Assembly (NCBI RefSeq): GCF_025642255.1
Contig: NZ_CP106759.1
Span: forward strand, 2,259,501 to 2,323,500
Direction of reading: 5' to 3'
Source of the DNA: Stenotrophomonas maltophilia
GTDB taxonomy: Bacteria > Pseudomonadota > Gammaproteobacteria > Xanthomonadales > Xanthomonadaceae
Length of the DNA: 64,000 nt
The notes below the pieces were generated by a model that was not told where the DNA came from, ran no database searches, and worked only from the letters and a program-made list of their open reading frames with translations. The position numbers and the translations under genes were made by a program. Shown here one piece after another: positions 17,902 through 27,152 of this stretch (within the stretch, counting starts at the first letter, position 1; the number at the start of each line of letters is the position of its first letter).

Positions 17902-20277
17902 ATGTACACGATGAAGTCCGCTTCACGCGCCCTGCCCGCGCAGGTCGCTCCCCTTGCGCTGGCCCTGGCGGCCTGCGTCGGCGTGCCGCAGACAGGTCAT
18001 GCCCAGTCAGTTTTTGTCCCGGCCGGCACCACGCTGACGGTGGATCCGGGAAGCCCCTATGAGGGCCGTGATTTTTCCGTCCGCGGAACATTGAACCTCG
18101 ATGGCGTCAGTGTGGGTCGCGTGGTTACCAGCGAGGGGGGCGTCGTCAATGCGACGGACACGACCATTGCCAGCAATGCGTCGGGAGCGGGAGCATCGAT
18201 GACCAACTCGCAGGGCCGCTTCCTCAGGTCGGAGATCGTCAACACGAATGCCAGCGGCTTCGGCTTTTCAACCGGCGCGCTGGTTACCGCCACCCCGCAG
18301 CCTCTCAGCCTCGCCCAGTTCATCGACAGCAAGGTATCGGGTGCCGCCATTGGTGCTCAGGCCAGTGGGGGCGGCACCATCGTTGCCGAGCGCTCGACCT
18401 TCTCCGGAGCCATCGGCATGCGCAGCCTGGCCGGCTCGATCGAGCTGCGTGATGGCTCCGCCGCCATCGGCAGCGACATCGGCCTGCTACTGGGAAATTC
18501 CAGAGTGAACCAACCCCCCTATGCGGACCCTGCGGACTGGCACGTACTGGTGGATGGATCACGCGTGGAGGGCACCACCGGTCCCGCCGTCAAGGTGAGA
18601 ATGGAGCTTGGCCGTGCTCCCGATCTGGCACGCCTCACCGTCCAGAACGGCGCAACGCTCATCGGTGGCAACGGCAATCTGGTTGACGTCGATCCCGACA
18701 TGGCACTGGACTTCACGGCTCGCACGTCCACCCTCAACGGCAACTTCGTCATCGCCGATACCGCCAGCACGACCCTGCGCTTCCTCGATGGGCTGGTGCT
18801 GACCGGACAGATCACCGGCCCGGCCGAGGTGATCGTCGACCAGGGCGGACGCTGGACGCTGTCCGGCGACAGCAGCACCGGCAACCTCACCCTCGGCGCG
18901 GACAGCCACATCCTGCTCGGCGCGGAGGGTCAGGCGGCGTATCCGCAGTTGACCGTCAATGGCGATTACACCGGCAACGGCGGCACCCTGCATTTCAACA
19001 CCGTGCTGGCCGGCGACGCCGCCGCCAGTTCGCGCCTGCATGTGACCGGCGCCACCAGCGGCGCCACCAACGTCATTGTCAACAACATCGCGGGCGCTGG
19101 CGCGCAGACGGTCGACGGCATCCTGCTGGTCCAGGTCGATGGCGCCAGCAACGGCAGCTTCGCGCTGCAGGGCCGCGCCATCGGCGGCATGTACGAGTAC
19201 TTCCTGCACAAAGGCTCGGCCACGACGGCCAACGGCAACTGGTACCTGACCTCGGCCTACACGGGCAATCCATGCGATATCAATCCTTCCCTGCCGGAGT
19301 GCGATCCGGAGGATCCGGTGATTCCTCCTCCCGATCCTGACCCCGATCCCGAACCCGTGCTGCGCCCGGAGCCCGGCGCCTATCTGGCCAACCAGATCGC
19401 AGCCGAGCAGATGTTCCAGGTACGTCGTCACGATCGCGGCGAGCCCGGCTTCGACCGCGCGCGCCCGGGAACCTGGGTGCGTGGTGGCCGCGATCAGATC
19501 CAGGCCAGCATTGCCGGCCAGGTCGATGCTCGCACGCATCTCAACGTCCTGCAGCTGGGCAGCGATCTGTGGCGCTGGAGCGACGGGCGCGGCCAGGTGG
19601 GCGTGATGCTCGGCACCGGCGACGCCACCACCCGCGCGGTCTCCATGCTGTCCGGCTATGGCACCCGCGGCAGGATCAAGGGCAAATCGGCAGGCGTGTA
19701 CCTGGGCTGGGTACAGGATGCACAGAGCAGCGGCGGTCTGTACGTGGACGGCTGGGTGCAGGCTGCCCGCTTCGACAATGATGTGCAGGGCGAGGGCATT
19801 GCGGCGGAAACCTACGATGCGGACGTCCGCAGCGCGTCGCTGGAGCTCGGCTACGCCTGGGCGATCCGCACCCGCGAGGCCAGCACTCTGTACCTGCAGC
19901 CGCAGGCACAGCTGACCTGGACCGACTACGACAGTGACAGCCTGGTTGAAGACAACGGAACGCGGGTCGAGGATGGCCGCAGCATCGGGCTGAACAGTCG
20001 GCTGGGTGTGCGTCTGTTTGGACAGAGCACCCTGCGCGGCAATCGCGTACAACCCTTCCTGGCGGTCAACTGGCTGCGCGGCCAGCGAGATCCCTCGATG
20101 CGCTTCAACGAAGAGCTGTTGAGCGCGAAGACGCCCGACAGCCGCTACGAAATGCAGGCGGGCGCGCAGCTGCAGCTGGGGCAACGCTGGAGTGCCTGGG
20201 GCGACCTGCGCGTGCAGCGCGGCGACAGCGGCTATCGCAACCACGGTGCACAGGTCGGCCTGCGCGCCGCCTGGTAA
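17902..20277 (+). CDS. Type Va autotransporter with beta-barrel domain
   Basis: A 791-residue protein. A signal peptide ends near GHAQS (about residue 35). The passenger of about 430 residues is rich in Gly, Ser, Thr and Asn with short beta-strand periodicity, suggesting a right-handed beta-helix (pertactin-like). A proline/aspartate-rich linker near residues 475-490 precedes the autotransporter barrel of about 290 residues, which ends in an aromatic residue (RAAW). The passenger is exported to the cell surface; its activity is unknown. A GGAGAG ribosome site precedes the ATG, and the gene is monocistronic with a strong hairpin downstream. Confidence 0.88.
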   Translation: MYTMKSASRALPAQVAPLALALAACVGVPQTGHAQSVFVPAGTTLTVDPGSPYEGRDFSVRGTLNLDGVSVGRVVTSEGGVVNATDTTIASNASGAGASMTNSQGRFLRSEIVNTNASGFGFSTGALVTATPQPLSLAQFIDSKVSGAAIGAQASGGGTIVAERSTFSGAIGMRSLAGSIELRDGSAAIGSDIGLLLGNSRVNQPPYADPADWHVLVDGSRVEGTTGPAVKVRMELGRAPDLARLTVQNGATLIGGNGNLVDVDPDMALDFTARTSTLNGNFVIADTASTTLRFLDGLVLTGQITGPAEVIVDQGGRWTLSGDSSTGNLTLGADSHILLGAEGQAAYPQLTVNGDYTGNGGTLHFNTVLAGDAAASSRLHVTGATSGATNVIVNNIAGAGAQTVDGILLVQVDGASNGSFALQGRAIGGMYEYFLHKGSATTANGNWYLTSAYTGNPCDINPSLPECDPEDPVIPPPDPDPDPEPVLRPEPGAYLANQIAAEQMFQVRRHDRGEPGFDRARPGTWVRGGRDQIQASIAGQVDARTHLNVLQLGSDLWRWSDGRGQVGVMLGTGDATTRAVSMLSGYGTRGRIKGKSAGVYLGWVQDAQSSGGLYVDGWVQAARFDNDVQGEGIAAETYDADVRSASLELGYAWAIRTREASTLYLQPQAQLTWTDYDSDSLVEDNGTRVEDGRSIGLNSRLGVRLFGQSTLRGNRVQPFLAVNWLRGQRDPSMRFNEELLSAKTPDSRYEMQAGAQLQLGQRWSAWGDLRVQRGDSGYRNHGAQVGLRAAW

Positions 20278-20310
20278 CACCCGGCGTCCCGCCCGGAACA
20301 CGCGCCTGAA

Positions 20311-20343
20311 CACCCCTGCCGGATATGACATCCGGCAGGGGTG
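20311..20343. terminator. Strong hairpin after the autotransporter gene
   Basis: CACCCCTGCCGGAT and ATCCGGCAGGGGTG form a perfect 14-bp stem around loop ATGAC, 34 bases after the stop codon. There is no long T-run, but position and stability fit a terminator or RNA-stabilising stem. Confidence 0.6.
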
Positions 20344-20424
20344 ACGTCGTCTATTGTAATGTTATAACACCGTCATTCCTGATGAGGCGCCCTGTGCCGT
20401 GCCCATGAAAGCAGCGTCGCGCTT

Positions 20425-20444
20425 GATATAGCAATTGCTATATC
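20425..20444. promoter_or_regulatory. Perfect 20-bp MntR-type palindrome GATATAGCAATTGCTATATC
   Basis: This perfect dyad lies upstream of the TonB receptor gene. Its core ATAGC-N4-GCTAT equals the core of the E. coli MntR box, and it matches the site in front of mntH (23881-23900) in 17 of 20 positions. It marks the receptor as a probable manganese-regulated gene. Confidence 0.75.
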
Positions 20445-20515
20445 TATGAGCATTTGCTTTCATGTACACCAGCCAGGTCGCCCTCGCCGCTCTCTTCCCC
20501 AAGGACGACGCCTCC

Positions 20516-22672
20516 ATGCCCCACGCCGTGCCGCCGTGCCACCTTCCGCTGGCCACCGCCATCTTCTTTGCCCTGTCGACCCCGGTACTAGCCGGCACGC
20601 CCTCGCCCACGCAGCTGGACCGGGTGCAGGTCAAGGTCAGTACCGCCACGCGCAGCGAGCGCCTGCTTGCCGATGTGCCGATCCGTACCGAAGTGCTGCG
20701 CAGGGAGGACATCGCGCTGCGTGCGGCCACCGATTTCTCCCGTGCGGTCGAACTGATCAATGGCCTGCGCGTGGAAAGCAACTGCCAGAACTGCAACACC
20801 AGCGAAGTGCAGCTGCTGGGCCTGCCGGGTGCCTACAACCAGCTGCTGTTCGACGGCATCCCGCTGCTGTCCACGCTGGGCAGCGTGTACGGCCTGGAGC
20901 AGATTCCCGCCGGCTTCGTCGATCGCATCGAAGTGGTCAAGGGCGGTGGCTCGGCGCTGTATGGACCCGGCGCGGTGGCCGGCGTGATCAACCTGGTTCC
21001 GCCGCTGCCCTCGCGCAGTGGTGGCCATGTGCAGGCCGGCGTGGATGTGCTGCGTGGCACGCCGCAGAAGAATGCAGATGTCCGGCTGGATCTGGTCGCC
21101 GCGCAAATCGATGCCGGGCTGTCGGTGATCGCCCAGCGCAACTGGAACAGTGGCATCGACTACAACGGTGATGACTACACCGAGATCACGCGCAAGGATC
21201 TCAAGGTCGGTGGACTGCAGGCGTGGTATGCGCCCACACCGGGAACACGGCTGCGCGTGGACGTGCAGGTCACCGATGAAACCCGGCGCGGCGGCAACCG
21301 CCTTGACCAGCCGGAGTATCTGGCCAACATCGCAGAATCGCTCGACACCACGTACCGGCGTGGCAGCGTGTCCTGGGACCAGGAAGTAAGCCCGGACATC
21401 GACTTCCGCCTCGCCTATGCCTTCGCCGACATCGATCGCGACAGCTTCTATGGCGGTCTCGGCGATGTGGTCACCGACCCGTCGGCAGCCGGATACGATC
21501 CCTCCGAGCTGGACCCCACCGTGGCCGGCAGCGCCGCCTCGCGCTCCTGGCGGCAATACGGACGCACGCACAATCCGCTGCATTACCTCGACAGCCAGTT
21601 GAACTGGCGGCTGGGCGCGCATGCCCTGGCGTTCGGCGTGCAGTACAAGCACGAGCGCCTGCGCGACGACAACCGGACCGGTGACGGCCAGCGCCTGGCC
21701 GTGCTGGAGGACGCCAGCTTCCACAACCTGGGCGCCTTCGTGCAGGACGAATGGAGCCTGCGCGAGGACATCGACCTGGTGATCGGCGCGCGCGTGGACA
21801 AGACTTCCGAACTGGACAACGCGGTGCTCTCACCGCGTGTCGCCTTGGCCTGGCAGGCCACGGAGAACCTGAAGTGGCGGGCGGGCATTGCCAGCGGATT
21901 CCGCGCACCGGAAATCTTCGTCGAGGATGTGCATGTGGACACGCTCGGTGGCGAGCAGGTGCGCGTGCGCAATGCCGAGAGCCTGAGGGAGGAACGTGCG
22001 CTGACCACCCTGCTCGGCTTCGACTGGCGTTCGGATCCGGCCGAGCCCGTGTGGACGTGGGACGCCACCGCCTCCTACGCGCGCATCCGTGACACCTTTG
22101 CGCTGGGCGAGATCCTGCGCGGCGCCGACGGCCAGCTCGGCCAGCTGCGCTACAACGCCTCGGGCTCGGACGTACTGGGCATGGAAACCAATCTGGGCTG
22201 GCAACCCTCGCCGCAATGGCGTCTTACCGCGGGCGCATCGTGGTACCGCTCGCGCTTCCGCGAACCCCAGCGCATCTTCGATGACACCGGCGAGGGCGGC
22301 GACACCGTGATCGACAGCCGCGACTACCTCAAGACCCCTCGCTGGACCGGGCTGGCCCAGCTCGGCTGGTTGCCTTCGGAACCGTGGGAGACCTTCATCG
22401 CGCTGCGCCACACCGGTTCAATGCCGGTGCTGAACAACCGGCTGGGTGAACTGCACCGCACCCGTGCCTTCTGGGTGACCGACCTGGGTGCCCGCTGGCA
22501 TCGCCACCTGGGGGTGGGCGCCGAACAGGAGGTGTCCGTGGCAGCCGGAGTCAAGAACGTGTTCGATCAGCGGCAGAAGGATCTTGAAGCCGGCGCGCTG
22601 CGCGACAGCGACTACGTCTACGGGCCCCGCTTCGCGCGCTCGTGGTATGTCAGCCTGCGCTATGCGTTCTGA
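20516..22672 (+). CDS. TonB-dependent receptor, probable manganese-regulated
   Basis: A 718-residue outer-membrane receptor with a signal peptide (hydrophobic core LATAIFFALSTPVLA), a plug domain (IEVVKGGGSALYGPGAVAGVINLV) and a 22-strand-type barrel ending in YVSLRYAF. The plug has a Cys pair, C90 and C93 (NCQNCN). There is no secretin-like signalling domain. An MntR-type box upstream, and mntR and mntH downstream, make manganese (or a Mn complex) the best substrate guess, as for MnoT-type receptors. The start at 20516 has AAGGA ten bases upstream; 20462 is an in-frame alternative with no ribosome site. Confidence 0.85.
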   Translation: MPHAVPPCHLPLATAIFFALSTPVLAGTPSPTQLDRVQVKVSTATRSERLLADVPIRTEVLRREDIALRAATDFSRAVELINGLRVESNCQNCNTSEVQLLGLPGAYNQLLFDGIPLLSTLGSVYGLEQIPAGFVDRIEVVKGGGSALYGPGAVAGVINLVPPLPSRSGGHVQAGVDVLRGTPQKNADVRLDLVAAQIDAGLSVIAQRNWNSGIDYNGDDYTEITRKDLKVGGLQAWYAPTPGTRLRVDVQVTDETRRGGNRLDQPEYLANIAESLDTTYRRGSVSWDQEVSPDIDFRLAYAFADIDRDSFYGGLGDVVTDPSAAGYDPSELDPTVAGSAASRSWRQYGRTHNPLHYLDSQLNWRLGAHALAFGVQYKHERLRDDNRTGDGQRLAVLEDASFHNLGAFVQDEWSLREDIDLVIGARVDKTSELDNAVLSPRVALAWQATENLKWRAGIASGFRAPEIFVEDVHVDTLGGEQVRVRNAESLREERALTTLLGFDWRSDPAEPVWTWDATASYARIRDTFALGEILRGADGQLGQLRYNASGSDVLGMETNLGWQPSPQWRLTAGASWYRSRFREPQRIFDDTGEGGDTVIDSRDYLKTPRWTGLAQLGWLPSEPWETFIALRHTGSMPVLNNRLGELHRTRAFWVTDLGARWHRHLGVGAEQEVSVAAGVKNVFDQRQKDLEAGALRDSDYVYGPRFARSWYVSLRYAF

Positions 22673-23210
22673 AGCACTGCGCGTTCTGCTGTGCGCCGGC
22701 AGCGCGCTGCTGGCCGCGCCGGTCGCGGCAGAGAATCTGCACGCGCAGGTCTCGGCGTCGCTGATGCGACCAGAGGCGCGATCGCTGCGCCCGATGCAGT
22801 GGTCGCCGCCGCCGCGATTGATCGCGCTGTACTTCGGTGCGGACTGGTGCGCGCCCTGCCATGCCTTCGTGCCGACCCTGCGCAGCGTGCGTGACGCACT
22901 GCGCGAGGCCGGTGCGGACACCGAGGTGGTGTACGTCAGCCAGGATGAGAGCCAGGCCGCGCTGCGCCGCTACATGCGCCGCCAGGACATGCCGTGGCCG
23001 GTACTGGACCCGCGCAGGGCCGCGCGCATGCCGGTGCTGCAGGCCCTGGCCGGCCCCGCGCCGCCCAATCTGGTGCTGATCGACGCGGAAGGTCGCGTGC
23101 TGGCGAAGGGGTGGCATGGGCGGCGCTATGAGGGTCTACAGCCTGTGCTGAAGCTGTGGCAGGCAGGGGCATGCGCACAGGAACAGGCGCGCTGCCCGCC
23201 GCTTGAGTGA
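22662..23210 (+). CDS. Periplasmic thioredoxin-like protein coupled to the TonB receptor
   Basis: A 182-residue protein with a signal peptide (LRVLLCAGSALLAAPVAAEN) and a thioredoxin/TlpA-like domain with active site GADWCAPCH near residue 62 and a PNLVLIDAEGRVLAKGW C-terminal segment. The ATG lies inside the last codons of the receptor gene (11-base overlap), so the two are surely co-transcribed and probably coupled. The most direct idea is that it acts on a disulfide of the receptor, whose plug has a CxxC-like pair, but this is inference. Confidence 0.8.
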   Translation: MRSEALRVLLCAGSALLAAPVAAENLHAQVSASLMRPEARSLRPMQWSPPPRLIALYFGADWCAPCHAFVPTLRSVRDALREAGADTEVVYVSQDESQAALRRYMRRQDMPWPVLDPRRAARMPVLQALAGPAPPNLVLIDAEGRVLAKGWHGRRYEGLQPVLKLWQAGACAQEQARCPPLE

Positions 23211-23230
23211 TCTGCGGCTCCTTCCACGGC

Positions 23231-23299
23231 CGCCGGGCATGGCCCGGCGCTACCCCTCCTTCCCAGCGCATGCAGCCGCCGGGCATGGCCCGGCGCTAC
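23231..23299 (-). repeat. Two tandem SMAG/REP palindromes
   Basis: Two copies of the GTAG-type palindrome in the same (minus) orientation, at 23231-23253 and 23277-23299, each with an 8-bp CGCCGGGC/GCCCGGCG stem. They fill the gap between the converging ends of the thioredoxin-like gene and mntR, where they could act as a bidirectional terminator or stabiliser. Confidence 0.85.
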
Positions 23300-23325
23300 C
23301 GCCACCCAGATCGCGGGCACCGGCC

Positions 23326-23790
23326 CTACCCGCCCTCGGCCTTGCGCACGAATGCTTCGAACAGCGCCAGCGTCTGCTCGCTGACATGATGCTCGATGCC
23401 TTCGGCATCGCGCCGGGCGGTATCTGCATCCACGCCCAACGCCAACAGGAAGCGCTCCACCGTCTGGTGCCGCTGGCGACTGGCATGGGCCAGCGCCTCG
23501 CCCTCGGCGGTCAGAAAGACACCACGATAGGGCCGCTGCACGACCCAGCCGTCGCGGGCCAGCCGCCGCAGCATCTTCGCCACCGTCGGCTGCGCCACCC
23601 CCAGGCGGGTGGCGATGTCGACCTGGCGGGCCTCGCCGCCATCGGCCAGCAGGTCCGAGATCAGCTCGACATAGTCCTCCACCAGTTCCATCCGGTGCGC
23701 CTCGCGCACCTGCCGGAAGCTCTCGACCTGGCGCTCGGCCTCGATCAAGGGGGGATTCTTTGGCGATGTCGAATCGTCGCTCTTGCTCAC
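23326..23790 (-). CDS. mntR: Manganese-responsive regulator MntR
   Basis: A 154-residue DtxR/MntR-family regulator. The winged helix-turn-helix has [28 protein letters not shown] near residues 54-82, and the metal/dimer domain contains the usual acidic and His positions ([14 protein letters not shown] near 128). It should bind Mn2+ and repress the ATATAGC-N4-GCTATAT sites at mntH and the TonB receptor. It diverges from mntH with 116 bases between the starts, so the box near mntH might also affect mntR. Confidence 0.88.
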   Translation of the reverse strand: MSKSDDSTSPKNPPLIEAERQVESFRQVREAHRMELVEDYVELISDLLADGGEARQVDIATRLGVAQPTVAKMLRRLARDGWVVQRPYRGVFLTAEGEALAHASRQRHQTVERFLLALGVDADTARRDAEGIEHHVSEQTLALFEAFVRKAEGG

Positions 23791-23880
23791 GCGTGCGCCT
23801 GTCCTGCCGGAGTCGTCCGGGAATGAACCTGAATTCTGGACCAGTGACGCGATAAAGACGATTGTTTCACATTGCTATTG

Positions 23881-23900
23881 GATATAGCAGTAGCTATATT
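23881..23900. promoter_or_regulatory. MntR-type operator at mntH
   Basis: GATATAGCAGTAGCTATATT has 7-bp arms ATATAGC/GCTATAT around AGTA and ends only 6 bases before the mntH ATG. A bound repressor would cover the transcription start or ribosome site. The same dyad, in perfect form, precedes the TonB receptor at 20425-20444. Confidence 0.75.
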
Positions 23901-23906
23901 AAGCGC

Positions 23907-25238
23907 ATGAACACCCTGGCGCCCGATGACCCTTCGGCCCCTGCCCCGGCCAGCCTGGGTGCGCTCAATGCCTCGGTGGCGGTACCCGACAAGGGCCACT
24001 GGTGGTTCCGCCTGCTGGCGTTCCTCGGCCCGGGCTACATGATCTCGGTCGGCTACATGGACCCTGGCAACTGGGCCACCGACCTGGCCGGCGGCTCACG
24101 CTTCGGCTACCTGCTGCTGTCGGTCATCCTCGTGTCCAATCTGATGGCGGTGATCCTGCAGGCGCTCTCGGCGCGGCTGGGTATCGCCACCGGGCTGGAC
24201 CTGGCCCAGGCCTGTCGCGCGCGCTACCCGAAGCCGGTCAATCTGGCCCTGTGGGCGCTGTGCGAGGCAGCCATCATCGCCTGCGACCTGGCCGAGGTGA
24301 TCGGCACCGCCATCGCACTGAAGCTGCTGTTCGACCTGCCGCTGCTGTGGGGCGCAGTGATCACCGCGCTGGACACGCTGCTGGTGCTGCTGCTGATGAA
24401 CCGCGGCTTCCGCGCGCTGGAGGCCTTCGTCATCGCGCTGCTGATGGTGATCTTCGCCTGCTTCGTGGTCCAGATCGCGATGGCCGCGCCGCCTGTCATG
24501 GCGGTGCTTGGCGGCTTCATTCCACGCGCACAGGTGGTCACCGATCCGCACGCCCTGTACATCGCGATCGGCATCATCGGCGCCACGGTCATGCCGCACA
24601 ACCTGTACCTCCACTCGTCCATCGTGCAGACCCGAGCGTACCCGCGTACCGACGAGGGTCGCCGCAGCGCGCTGCGCTGGGCGGTGACCGACAGCACGCT
24701 GGCCCTGACGCTGGCACTGTTCATCAATGCCAGCATCCTGATCCTGGCCGCAGCCGTGTTCCATGCCAACGGTCGCTTCGACGTGGAAGACATCGAGCAG
24801 GCGCATCAGCTGCTGGCACCGATGCTGGGCGTGGGCGCCGCGGCGACGCTGTTCGCGGTGGCACTGCTGGCATCGGGCCTGAATTCCACGGTGACCGCGA
24901 CGCTGGCCGGGCAGATCGTGATGGAGGGCTTCCTGCGCCTTCGCCTGCCGCCCTGGCTGCGGCGGCTGCTGACCCGGGCGCTGGCGATCATTCCGGTGGT
25001 GGTGGTGATCGTGCTGTTCGGCGACCAGGGCGCGGTGAAGCTGCTGGTGCTGAGCCAGGTGGTGCTGTCGATGCAGCTGCCGTTCGCGATCATTCCCCTG
25101 GTGCGGATCGTGACCGACAAGGTGACCATGGGCGCACTGGTGGCACCGCGGTGGCTGGGTACGATCGCCTGGTTGATCGCGCTGGTGATCGTGGCACTGA
25201 ATGTGAAGCTGCTGGTCGATACCTTCGCCGCCGCCTGA
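23907..25238 (+). CDS. mntH: NRAMP-family manganese transporter MntH
   Basis: A 443-residue inner-membrane protein with eleven hydrophobic segments. The NRAMP signatures are present: metal-site DPGN in [17 protein letters not shown] near residue 51 and [10 protein letters not shown] near 230. It imports Mn2+ with protons. The start at 23907 lies directly after the MntR-type box; the open frame upstream runs through that box and is not coding. Opposite neighbour mntR and the shared operator leave little doubt. Confidence 0.93.
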   Translation: MNTLAPDDPSAPAPASLGALNASVAVPDKGHWWFRLLAFLGPGYMISVGYMDPGNWATDLAGGSRFGYLLLSVILVSNLMAVILQALSARLGIATGLDLAQACRARYPKPVNLALWALCEAAIIACDLAEVIGTAIALKLLFDLPLLWGAVITALDTLLVLLLMNRGFRALEAFVIALLMVIFACFVVQIAMAAPPVMAVLGGFIPRAQVVTDPHALYIAIGIIGATVMPHNLYLHSSIVQTRAYPRTDEGRRSALRWAVTDSTLALTLALFINASILILAAAVFHANGRFDVEDIEQAHQLLAPMLGVGAAATLFAVALLASGLNSTVTATLAGQIVMEGFLRLRLPPWLRRLLTRALAIIPVVVVIVLFGDQGAVKLLVLSQVVLSMQLPFAIIPLVRIVTDKVTMGALVAPRWLGTIAWLIALVIVALNVKLLVDTFAAA

Positions 25239-25304
25239 CGGCCGAGGGCCGCCACCGGGCCATGCTCGACGCACGCGTGCAGCGCTGTCGAGCCTGGCCC
25301 CGCT

Positions 25305-25631
25305 CTACAGATGCAGGGCGATGGCAGCCTCGATCTGCTGTGGCGACTGGAATCCGGCCAGGCGGATGCGTTCATTGCCGTCACGGAACAGCGCAAGCGT
25401 TGGTGTCTGCCGCAGCCCCAGCTCCCTGAAGAAGCCTTCACCCAGCACTTCCAGCTGCACCCGCAGCAGGGTCATGCCATGCCCCGCACCGCTGCTGGCG
25501 ACGCGCTGCAGGGACATCTCCAGCATCCGGCAGCCCGGGCACTGGTCCTTGTGGAAATCCACCAGGACCCGGGGGTGTTCGGCCAACAGCTGCTGGAGCT
25601 GCTCAGGCGTGGTGGCGTCGATGATCTGCAT
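25305..25631 (-). CDS. Thioredoxin at the end of the nrd operon
   Basis: A 108-residue thioredoxin-fold protein with the non-standard active site CPGC (HKDQCPGCRML near residue 32) and a cis-Pro segment LRQTPTLALF. No signal peptide, so cytoplasmic. It follows the flavodoxin gene with a 29-base overlap and ends the nrdA-nrdB-flavodoxin-trx operon, which suggests it reduces the C-terminal cysteines of NrdA, as NrdH or glutaredoxin do elsewhere. Confidence 0.82.
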   Translation of the reverse strand: MQIIDATTPEQLQQLLAEHPRVLVDFHKDQCPGCRMLEMSLQRVASSGAGHGMTLLRVQLEVLGEGFFRELGLRQTPTLALFRDGNERIRLAGFQSPQQIEAAIALHL

Positions 25632-26145
25632 CGGTGGTACTCCGGTAATGGGCCAGGACCGCGTCGGTCCAGGCGTCGATGGCGGCGGCGTGGCGTTCGC
25701 CGTGCGGCATCTGTTCAATCTCCAGCGGCGGGTAGCTGCTGTGGAAGTAGCGGATCAGGCGGTGCACGGCGCCGCAGTAGTACTCCTGGCCCCACTGTGT
25801 CTCACCGGTGCCGAACACGGCTACCTGTCGCGGCCGCTGACCCAGCCCGGCAATGCCGGCCACCCATGCCTTCATCTCCGCCGGTGTGCGCCCGGCGTTG
25901 TCGGTCCAGCTGCCCAGCAGCACGAGGTCGGCTTCATCGGCCGCCAGCGGAGCCGGCTGGCGCAGGTCGTCGGCCTCCTGCCAATGCACCGCGTGACCCG
26001 CCGCGCGACACCGCTCGGCGATCTGCCGTCCCAGCTCCCGGGTATTGCCACTGAGCGAGGCGACCACGATCAGGATGCCCAGCGCCGGCCCCCGCTCAGA
26101 GATCGTCGAAGCCGTTGTCGACGTTGGTCTTCTTGTAACTTGCAT
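25603..26145 (-). CDS. Flavodoxin (NrdI/MioC-like) in the nrd operon
   Basis: Up to 180 residues. The flavodoxin FMN loop is SLSGNTRELG, after the first strand GILIVVAS; later segments WTDNAGRTPAEM and VFGTGETQWGQEYYCGAV fit FMN binding. The only standard start that keeps the first strand is ATG 26145, inside nrdB (50-base overlap). A CTG at 26082 just after the nrdB stop would give a more normal N-terminus. Position after nrdB suggests a role in assembling or repairing the R2 cofactor, as NrdI does for class Ib enzymes. Confidence 0.75.
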   Translation of the reverse strand: MQVTRRPTSTTASTISERGPALGILIVVASLSGNTRELGRQIAERCRAAGHAVHWQEADDLRQPAPLAADEADLVLLGSWTDNAGRTPAEMKAWVAGIAGLGQRPRQVAVFGTGETQWGQEYYCGAVHRLIRYFHSSYPPLEIEQMPHGERHAAAIDAWTDAVLAHYRSTTDADHRRHHA

Positions 26146-27136
26146 TGCGCATCTCGAAGAAGTCGGTCTTGGTTTCGGTGAAGTTGTCGGCGTAGGCCTT
26201 GATCCACGGCATCACATTGTCGGTCGTATCGCTGTACAGCCGCTCGATACCCAGCATGCCGGCCATCTTGTTGGCGCGGTACTTCACGTAGCGCACCATC
26301 TCGTCCACATCGATGCCGTCGATACCATCCAGCACTTCCGACGACCATTGCGTCTCCAGCGTGATGGCATGCTCGAAGGCGCTGTGTACGTAAGCCGTCA
26401 GCTCGTTGGTCTGCAGTTCCGGATTCTCGCCGACGATGGCCCGGATCACCTCGCTGATGAACTTGGTATGGGCCAGCTCGTCGCGGTTGATGAAGCTGAT
26501 GATCTTGCCGGTGCCGGTCATGCGGTTCTGCCGCACCAGGTTGTAGAAGTAGGCGAAGCCGGAATAGAAGTTGATGCCCTCCAGGATCGACGACTGGATC
26601 AGCGACTTCAGCAGCGTCTCGGCGGTCTTGTCGCGCATGAAGTCGTCGTACGCCTGCATGATCGGCGCGTTGCGGCTGATGATGGTCGGATGCGTGCGGG
26701 CCAGTTCGAACACCCGGTTCTGGTTGGGCAGATCGGTGATCGACGCCAGCACATAGCTGTAGCTTTCGTTATGTATCACTTCCTGCTGGCCGATGATCGC
26801 CGCATTGGCATGCGCGGCCGGATCGGTGATGTACTCGGCGACGTTGTAGATGAACCGGGTCTGCGGCGAATCGAGCGTGGCCAGCAGGCCGATGATCGAG
26901 TCGTAGGCGTTCTTCTCGCGTCCGGACAGTTCACCGTACTGGCGTGCGTCCAGCTTCATGTCCACTTCATCGGGGATCCAGAAGTTGGTCGACAGCTCCT
27001 TGTACGCCCGATAGAACGAGGGGTACGGAATGTCGTTCCAGTTCAGTATGCCGCTGGTGCGGCCGTTGATGATGCCGGTGCTGCGGTTGGGATGGCGTGG
27101 TTCAAGGATCTTGATGCGGTCAAGCGGCGTTGCCAT
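26096..27136 (-). CDS. nrdB: Class I ribonucleotide reductase, beta subunit NrdB
   Basis: A 346-residue R2 subunit. The di-metal ligands can be placed: Asp in ATLDSPQTR, Glu/His in QEVIHNESY, Glu in SILEGINFY, and Glu/His in NRDELAHTKF. The radical Tyr is the one in HNESYSYV, four residues after the His. It makes the tyrosyl radical that drives ribonucleotide reduction in NrdA. All ligands are present, so it is not a metal-free (class Ie) variant. Between nrdA and nrdB is a 108-base gap filled by an inverted pair of SMAG repeats. Confidence 0.92.
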   Translation of the reverse strand: MATPLDRIKILEPRHPNRSTGIINGRTSGILNWNDIPYPSFYRAYKELSTNFWIPDEVDMKLDARQYGELSGREKNAYDSIIGLLATLDSPQTRFIYNVAEYITDPAAHANAAIIGQQEVIHNESYSYVLASITDLPNQNRVFELARTHPTIISRNAPIMQAYDDFMRDKTAETLLKSLIQSSILEGINFYSGFAYFYNLVRQNRMTGTGKIISFINRDELAHTKFISEVIRAIVGENPELQTNELTAYVHSAFEHAITLETQWSSEVLDGIDGIDVDEMVRYVKYRANKMAGMLGIERLYSDTTDNVMPWIKAYADNFTETKTDFFEMRNASYKKTNVDNGFDDL

Positions 27137-27152
27137 GATCGTTCCTGCAGAG

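Noticed and set aside
20446-21171. Alternative frame starting at ATG 20446 near the MntR-type box
   Set aside because: It is out of frame with the TonB receptor and gives an Arg/Ala-rich shadow protein.
26096-27136. Metal-free class Ie ribonucleotide reductase, suggested by the adjacent flavodoxin
   Set aside because: All carboxylate and His ligands and the radical Tyr are visible in NrdB.
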